Shown: piece by piece, positions 61,001 to 64,000 of the stretch
Layout of the letters: each line of letters starts with the position of its first letter
How positions within the stretch are numbered: the stretch's first letter is position 1
Assembly: GCA_949987565.1 (NCBI GenBank)
Contig: OX465103.1
Coordinates: forward strand, 26,080,725-26,144,724
DNA length: 64,000 nt
From: Luidia sarsii
Lineage: Eukaryota; Echinodermata; Asteroidea; Paxillosida; Luidiidae
Reading direction: 5' to 3'
Program-made: the position numbers and the translations under genes
Notes under the pieces: model-generated
The model's input: the letters and a program-made list of their open reading frames with translations, nothing else
Databases searched by the model: none
Told to the model about the DNA's origin: nothing

Positions 61001-63110
61001 CAGGTTTTGCGCACCGGCACTCTTACCATCTGGGCTACAGTATCCAGCCCTTAGATGGCGGCCTTCCAAAAAATGGTTCACAGTGCAGATCTGCGCGGGT
61101 AGGCATTCTCTTTGCCATTTTTGCCAGGTTAGAGTGTAGATCGCAGTCTCTAATCTTAATGGTCCAGGTGTTTTGAATCCATTTAAAACAAACCAGCTGA
61201 AGTTTGTGTTTTTATTGATTGATATTGTGACATAAGCACTAGTTCCTACATGTGTATAGAGTGTACATCTGTCTCCGGGATCTCTCCATGTACATAATTG
61301 TGCATTGGGGCCGATACGCAGAGAAAAAAAAATGCTGATACGCATCTGGGTAAAAAGCCAATACGCAAAAACACAAAAACACAAAATTCAACAATTTCTG
61401 CAGTGATTTATACGCATCAGTCACAGCGCAAGACCATTACCGTAACGCAATATGCAACGCACGGCCATCTCAGTGTGCATTTGAGCTAGCGCTATGCAAG
61501 AGCCCATATAGAGTGATACATGTACATGTACATGTACATGTACGTCTTGTACAAGGTTAGCATTAGTCCGTTGAACTGTGTAAAAAGTCCTTAGGAAGGC
61601 TTGGGCTCGGGCTCATCAGGCTTCGTCTCCGTCTGACAAAAACTGAAAATCCAGGACATCCAGGTAGTGGTTTGTTTCCGAATTTGAAGGTTTGTCGACT
61701 TGATGTAAACCGTATTCCCCAAGAAACTGGGGCCAAATGCTTGTTTTTTTAGATGCCTGTGATATTATAACTCAAGATAAATATGACCAAAGCCTAAGCC
61801 TAAGCCTAAGTCCGAGTCTAAGCCTTTATTTCAAAAACAGCCTTCATTAAGGCTGTTGGTGTTCTCATTCCAGTCATCTGACATCTGGCCCTAAAAATGT
61901 CAAAATGCCAAAAATCTGACTCATTTTCACAGAGCGGGCCAATATTGGGGCGGTACTATCATTTAGTCAAACTTAGCCTCAATTAGCTTTAACACAGCTC
62001 ACCCAAAAGCCACAGATTTACAATACGACATATAAAATGCATGTACAGGGTAGATGTACCAGCTATCAGAGCTGTATACATTGTGTAGGTGCAGCGGTAA
62101 GAGTTGCAGTTTAACTTGATAAAAAAAAACAGAGTAAGTATCAGGCAGTGAGACATAGCTGTCACATGTACAGTGTACAGTACTTACATGGATGTCAGGT
62201 CAAGTTTATGCTGGGCAGTGGGCAGTGACCAGAAAGAATATTGAAGCTCCTTTACAAAACACCCAAACTACGTATAGATATGAATCTAAGGCTGCATGGA
62301 TGACCGAGGCTTCGTTTCCCCCTCAACTCGAGAGGAATCGGACGCTGTTCCCCCTCAGCCCTGAGAGGTACGGCATCGATCGGGCAAGCGGGGAGGGGGG
62401 AGGTAGACCGGGAGGTCAGAGGCGAGGGGGCTGCGGGTTTTCTGCTCTTCGCAGAGCTGCTTTCGAGCGCGCACAAAAGCGATCCAGCAGGCCGGCTGTA
62501 CTGCACTGTTGCTGCACTCTGACTTGTAATACAAGAATTTCGCGAGGAAACTTTGACCAGAACGGGCATGCCTGGACTCCAACCCGACACCTCTGGCCAT
62601 GGTATTGCTGTGCGTTTTTTTTCTGCGGGGGGGGTCCTGGCATATTCAGGTGGTAACGGCATTCTTCCCGCAAACGCTATTCTGCCTGTCCCGTATTCTG
62701 ATCGGCCAATTGCCATTATGTAAAATGGCCGCCTTTCTTGCCCGACCAATTATTCTGCCGGAGGTTGCTCCAGCGAATCTGCATATTCATGCATGCCCGG
62801 CTTTACTCTGAAGTTGGCCAATCAGAGTGAAGAGCACATGTATGAATATGCATATAAATATCAGCAGTAGCGACCAAGTCCGGGAAGAATGCCGATGCTG
62901 GCTGAATACACACCAGTTGCCTCTCTTTCTCCCCAGGGCAATGTTGGAGCCCCTGATCATCCTCCCTCACCTGCTCTGCACGCCCGACGGCAGCTTGATG
63001 TTCAGAGCTCTGCCAAGAGCCTTGTGCGGCTCGGACAGATGGTAGTCCAGATGCTCCCCTGTGCTCAGGTCACGGACACTGGAGACGTTCAGGGCACTCG
63101 TGTCCAGCAC
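42267..63110 (-). CDS. LTA4H: Leukotriene A4 hydrolase / M1 aminopeptidase (overview of 15 joined exons, 5' incomplete)
   Basis: Fifteen exons join in frame into 566 codons plus TGA, matching the human protein (611 residues) from about residue 48 to the end. Exons: 63110-62971, 57480-57360, 55889-55821, 55182-55025, 53836-53764, 53189-53049, 51909-51886, 49711-49555, 48236-48211, 47164-47020, 46535-46432, 45648-45578, 44879-44729, 43460-43273, 42399-42267. The family is a cytosolic zinc enzyme that hydrolyses LTA4 to LTB4 and also acts as an aminopeptidase. Seen: GGMEN, HEIAH with the third zinc ligand 18 residues later (NEG), VPYEKG and GRLKF. It is closer to LTA4H than to aminopeptidase B (RNPEP) throughout. 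The first exon lies beyond 64000. Confidence 0.97.
42418..43255. repeat. (GA)n tract filling the last LTA4H intron
   Basis: About 840 bp of GAGAGA, GGGAGA and GATAGATGGAGAGAGGG units occupy almost all of the 873-bp intron 43272-42400. Only about 20 bp at each end is unique. Confidence 0.95.
43273..43460 (-). CDS. LTA4H: LTA4H exon n (substrate carboxylate site)
   Basis: Encodes [37 protein letters not shown], then [12 protein letters not shown]. The R-L-K triplet aligns with human Arg563/Lys565, which bind the carboxylate of LTA4 or a peptide. Phase 0 in, phase 2 out at GTGAGA. Confidence 0.97.
43752..43912. mobile_element. Penelope-type tails in palindrome
   Basis: ATATACAAAAATGTTGCAAA, then the inverted tail, ten-base spacer, forward tail. 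In the intron between exons m and n. Confidence 0.75.
44729..44879 (-). CDS. LTA4H: LTA4H exon m
   Basis: Encodes [20 protein letters not shown] then [21 protein letters not shown]-terminal alpha-helical (HEAT-like) domain. CCCCAG acceptor, GTAGGA donor, phase 2 in, phase 0 out. Confidence 0.97.
45145..45365. mobile_element. Hairpin element (AAACCTGGCTTAGGCTCAGG)
   Basis: CCAAAACCTGGCTTAGGCTC and AAAGCCGGAGCCGAAAGGGT termini; a decayed copy of the family at 15525-15775. Confidence 0.6.
45578..45648 (-). CDS. LTA4H: LTA4H exon l
   Basis: Encodes [20 protein letters not shown] then IKP, matching the V-D-W-x-A-W-h-x-x-P-G-h-x-P-I-K-P block at the start of the C-terminal helical domain. CTCTAG acceptor chosen because it gives phase 0 and the expected length; GTAAGA donor in phase 2. 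Confidence 0.95.
45740..46210. repeat. (GAAC/GAAT)n tetranucleotide tract
   Basis: GAACGAACAAAC, GAATGAACAAAT and GAAGGAAC units for about 470 bp, just upstream of exon l. Confidence 0.93.
46432..46535 (-). CDS. LTA4H: LTA4H exon k
   Basis: Encodes [20 protein letters not shown] then [14 protein letters not shown], matching the F-L-x-x-Y-h-x-K-F-x-Y-K-S-I-T-T helices after the catalytic domain. Phase 1 in, phase 0 out at GTGATG. Confidence 0.97.
47020..47164 (-). CDS. LTA4H: LTA4H exon j (catalytic tyrosine; Phe at human Tyr378 position)
   Basis: Encodes [20 protein letters not shown] then [12 protein letters not shown]. Aligned with human [14 protein letters not shown], the catalytic Tyr383 (VPY) and Asp375 are kept, but Tyr378 is Phe. 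A C-run/A-run junction lies upstream. Phase 0 in, phase 1 out. Confidence 0.98.
47178..47233. repeat. C-run / A-run junction
   Basis: About 13 C then long A runs, starting about 15 bases upstream of the exon j acceptor. Confidence 0.85.
47310..47935 (+). pseudogene. Penelope-like element fragment (GIY-YIG C-terminal part and 3' tail)
   Basis: Starts with the GGTTTGCGGTGA arm, then a coding remnant ([20 protein letters not shown], then after a frameshift GLNIQE) homologous to 58300-58488, then pyrimidine-rich 3' sequence and GGTCCTGCTAGGATC. Truncated and frameshifted. A further tail lies at 48068-48128. Confidence 0.75.
48211..48236 (-). CDS. LTA4H: LTA4H exon i, 26-nt microexon
   Basis: Together with the last base of exon h it encodes GGWKALQNS, matching human GGWGELQNS. 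GGACACAG acceptor, GTGAGT donor, phase 1 in, phase 0 out. Placement is fixed by phase and by the flanking conserved sequence. Confidence 0.92.
49041..49450. mobile_element. Foldback element, 410 bp
   Basis: Termini AAAGGCCGCCGCACACGAGA and CTCGTGTGCGGCGGCCTTTA, continuing as GCTATCTG(C/T)TGAGC. An inner inverted pair AATCTCACC/GGTGAGATT is present. Inserted between exons h and i of LTA4H. Confidence 0.85.
49555..49711 (-). CDS. LTA4H: LTA4H exon h (zinc-binding catalytic exon)
   Basis: Begins [17 protein letters not shown] and continues [25 protein letters not shown] supplies two zinc-binding histidines and the general-base Glu; the Glu of NEG, 18 residues further on, is the third zinc ligand. 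Phase 0 in, phase 1 out at GTAGGC. A 1.9-kb minisatellite starts about 25 nt upstream of the acceptor. Confidence 0.98.
49737..51665. repeat. 1.9-kb G-rich minisatellite
   Basis: Units built from GGGTTGGGTGCCCAGTGGG, GGAGTGGGCAGGTTGGGA and CAGAGTGGGTTGGGATAGAG in variable order. On the coding strand it is C-rich and free of stops in two frames. It fills nearly the whole intron between exons g and h. Confidence 0.95.
51886..51909 (-). CDS. LTA4H: LTA4H exon g, 24-nt microexon
   Basis: Eight codons, AGDRSLAN, exactly filling the gap between TATLL and VVAHEIAH in the family alignment. TTTGACAG acceptor, GTAAGT donor, phase 0 at both ends. It is followed downstream in the transcript by the G/C-rich minisatellite intron. 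Confidence 0.93.
52345..52875. repeat. 12-bp minisatellite (CCCAAGCCTGAG)
   Basis: More than 40 units with CCCAAGCCAGTCC and CCCGAGCC variants, in the intron between exons f and g. Confidence 0.95.
53049..53189 (-). CDS. LTA4H: LTA4H exon f (GGMEN loop)
   Basis: Encodes [20 protein letters not shown] and [24 protein letters not shown] is the M1 exopeptidase signature; its Glu (human Glu271) binds the substrate amino terminus and is also needed for epoxide hydrolysis. Phase 0 at both ends. Confidence 0.98.
53275..53705. repeat. Purine-rich tract (GGTGGAGAGG)
   Basis: GGTGGAGAGGA-, GAGGAGAAG- and GTTGAGGAG-type repeats in the GC-AG intron between exons e and f. Confidence 0.9.
53764..53836 (-). 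CDS. LTA4H: LTA4H exon e (GC donor)
   Basis: Encodes [20 protein letters not shown] then EFAE, matching the G-P-R-x-x-V-W-S-E block. Protein similarity requires the exon to end at GAG, where the intron begins GCAAGA rather than GT. No GT is usable nearby, so this is a GC-AG intron. Phase 2 in, phase 0 out. Confidence 0.95.
54157..55012. repeat. (GGGAGA)n satellite-like tract
   Basis: About 850 bp of almost pure GGGAGA hexamers with sparse GGCAGA and GAGAGA variants, passing into (GA)n at 54920-55008. Abuts the donor of LTA4H exon d. Confidence 0.97.
55025..55182 (-). CDS. LTA4H: LTA4H exon d
   Basis: Encodes [20 protein letters not shown] and [20 protein letters not shown], the conserved V-P-I-P-x-Y-L-I-A-h-V-V-G strand. 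Phase 0 in, phase 2 out. The donor lies about a dozen bases from the end of a very long (GGGAGA)n tract. Confidence 0.97.
55383..55557. mobile_element. Penelope-type tails in palindrome
   Basis: Inverted tail, short overlap, forward tail, then TTTTAGTCAGTAAGCAGTTT and TATATCACC. A further decayed copy lies at 56056-56170. Confidence 0.75.
55821..55889 (-). CDS. LTA4H: LTA4H exon c
   Basis: A 69-nt exon: [20 protein letters not shown], the conserved A-I-H-x-R-x-x-x-P-C-Q-D-T-P block shared by this M1 subfamily. Phase 0 at both ends, GAGCAG acceptor and GTAAGT donor. Confidence 0.97.
57360..57480 (-). CDS. LTA4H: LTA4H exon b
   Basis: Encodes [20 protein letters not shown] and [20 protein letters not shown]. 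The LFSQCQ segment includes a glutamine implicated in LTA4 positioning in the human enzyme. A C-run lies just upstream of the acceptor on the plus strand. Phase 2 in, phase 0 out. Confidence 0.97.
57590..58868 (+). mobile_element. Penelope-like element, 5'-truncated copy with 3' tail
   Basis: The coding remnant (57630-58488) is followed by the pyrimidine-rich 3' region and the tail GGTCCTGCTAGGATCGAAAC, ending TTTTTGTATATCACC. It explains the many isolated tails elsewhere in the window. Inserted in the intron between LTA4H exons a and b, opposite to the gene. Confidence 0.8.
57630..58488 (+). pseudogene. Penelope-type reverse transcriptase C-terminus plus GIY-YIG endonuclease remnant
   Basis: Contains [41 protein letters not shown] and then [16 protein letters not shown], the Y-V-G-E-T ... 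L-x-x-R-I core of the GIY-YIG domain, followed by [20 protein letters not shown] and [12 protein letters not shown]. One frameshift lies near 58205-58212 and an in-frame TAA at 58270-58272, so the copy is dead. Confidence 0.8.
59936..60560. other. Possible transposon-derived segment with a short ORF
   Basis: A plus-strand frame (59954-60193) includes [18 protein letters not shown], a motif shape I associate with multicopy transposon-linked genes of aquatic invertebrates. GACCGGTCTTACTGACGTCA at the left and TGACGTAATCAAAGACGGGT at the right are loosely complementary. Family not identified; it could equally be chance. Confidence 0.3.
60720..61070 (-). mobile_element. Two tRNA-derived SINE heads (family 2)
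   Basis: Minus-strand copies with TAGCTCAGATGG-like A boxes near 60815 and 61035. The first is interrupted by TGTACA repeats (60783-60845). In the large first visible intron of LTA4H. Confidence 0.65.
61592..61848. mobile_element. Hairpin element (AAGGCTTGGGCTCGGGCTCA)
   Basis: Same family as 21964-22148 and 32736-32992, with AGGCTTCGTCTCCGTCTGAC and a complementary end near 61800-61848. A (TGTACA)n tract lies at 61520-61545. Confidence 0.7.
62971..63110 (-). CDS. LTA4H: LTA4H exon a (N-terminal beta domain)
   Basis: Begins [20 protein letters not shown] and ends KLPSGVQS, matching the N-terminal saddle-like beta domain. TTGCGCAG acceptor, GTGAGG donor, phase 0 in and 2 out. It is the most 5' exon visible; roughly 48 residues and the start codon lie upstream of the window. 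Confidence 0.93.
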
Positions 63111-63164
63111 CTGCGCAATGGAATTGCAGACTTCTGATCAGAACACGGCCTCAACTGTGCAACT

Positions 63165-63995
63165 CTCTCCCTCTCCTTCTCCTCCATCGCCTCCATTGCC
63201 ATCTTCTTCTCACCTTTCCTTCTCCCTCTCTTCTCATCCTCCCTCTCCTCTCCTCCTCCCTCTCCTCTCCTCCTCCCTCTCCTCCCACTCCTCTCCTCTT
63301 CCCTCTCCTCTCCTTCTCCCTCTCCTACACCTCCCTCTTCTTATCTCTTCCCTTCCCTTCTTCTGCTCTCCTCCTTCTCCTTCTCCATCTCCCTCTCCTT
63401 CTCCCTCCCTTTCTTCTCCCTCTCCTTCTCCTCCTCCCTCTCCTCTCCTCTTCCCTCTCCTCTCCTTCTCCCTCTCATACTCCCCCCTCTTCTTATCTCT
63501 TCCCTTCCCTTCTTCTGCTCTCCTCCCTCTCCTTCTCCATCTCCCTCTCCTTTTCCCTCCCCTTCTTCTCCCTCTCCTTTTCCTCCTCCCTCTCCTCTCC
63601 TCTTCCCTCTCCTCTCCTTCTCCCTCTCCTACTCCTCCCTCTTCTTATCTCTTCCCTTCCCTTCTTCTGCTTTCCTCCCTCTCCTTCTCCATCTCCCTCT
63701 CCTTCTCCCCCCTTTCTTCGCCCTCTCCTTCTCCTCCTCCCTCTCCTCTCCTCTTCCCTCTCCTCTCCTTCTCCCTCTCATACTCCCCCCTCTTCTTATC
63801 TCTTCCCTTCCCTTCTTCTGCTTTCCTCCCTCTCCTTCTCCATCTCCTTCTCCCTCCTCTTCTCCTTCTCCTTCTCCATCTCCTCCTCCCTCTCCTCTCC
63901 TCTCCTCCCTTTTCTACTCCTCCCTCTTCTTTTCTCTTCCTTTCCCTTTCCTTCTCCTCTCCTCCCCCTTCTCCTACTCAGACTTCTGCCTTTCC
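63165..63995. repeat. CT-rich tract (CTCCTCTCC)
   Basis: Pyrimidine sequence built of CTCCCTCTCCT, CTTCTCC and CTTATCTCTTCCCTTCC units, with three longer periods starting near 63300, 63460 and 63630 (about 165 bp each). It runs to the window end, so no LTA4H first exon can be placed here. Confidence 0.9.
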
Positions 63996-64000
63996 TTATC

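Noticed and set aside
42267..63110. Aminopeptidase B (RNPEP) instead of LTA4H
   Set aside because: [23 protein letters not shown], the [14 protein letters not shown] block, R-L-K and the [13 protein letters not shown] end all fit LTA4H better.

Overview
This window is animal nuclear DNA. Coding sequence is split into short exons with GT-AG introns, and the introns are crowded with inverted-repeat transposons, tRNA-derived SINEs, Penelope-like element tails, minisatellites and long purine or pyrimidine tracts. The protein types and repeat spectrum suit a marine invertebrate, perhaps a deuterostome such as a cephalochordate, echinoderm or hemichordate. I cannot name the species from sequence alone.

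Two protein-coding genes lie in tandem on the minus strand, and both run past a window edge. The upstream gene (63110 down to 42267) is leukotriene A4 hydrolase / aminopeptidase (LTA4H). Fifteen consecutive exons join in frame to 566 codons plus a stop; only the N-terminal exon or exons beyond 64000 are missing. The zinc site, the GGMEN loop, the catalytic tyrosine and the substrate-carboxylate Arg/Lys pair are present. The tyrosine known in human LTA4H for suicide inactivation is a phenylalanine here.

About 4.5 kb downstream is a large secreted or cell-surface protein gene (37737 down to 65, continuing past position 1). I joined 26 exons, keeping phase throughout, into at least 1757 residues. 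The order is signal peptide, Cys-rich/EGF-like segment, one cadherin-like domain ending in a furin-type RRKR site, seven tandem modules of about 165-170 residues (about 190 for the last) resembling bacterial DUF11-type surface repeats, two more beta-rich exons, a complete F5/8 type C (discoidin) domain, and the start of a further Cys-containing domain. I do not recognise it as a named gene. Modules 1-6 each begin and end at phase-0 introns, which suggests growth by tandem duplication of exon cassettes.

The rest is repeats. They include a GTGACC...GGTCAC inverted-repeat family with 4-bp target duplications (at least nine copies, some nested), a pair of 183-bp MITEs, several hairpin elements, a Penelope-like element with a decayed GIY-YIG domain and many of its tails (often as perfect palindromes, with one intact hammerhead-ribozyme-like core), one LINE 3' end, two tRNA-SINE families, a CRE/E-box minisatellite, a minisatellite bounded by terminal inverted repeats, and a 1.9-kb G-rich minisatellite beside the catalytic exon of LTA4H. 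I found no bona fide stand-alone tRNA, no rRNA and no CRISPR array.
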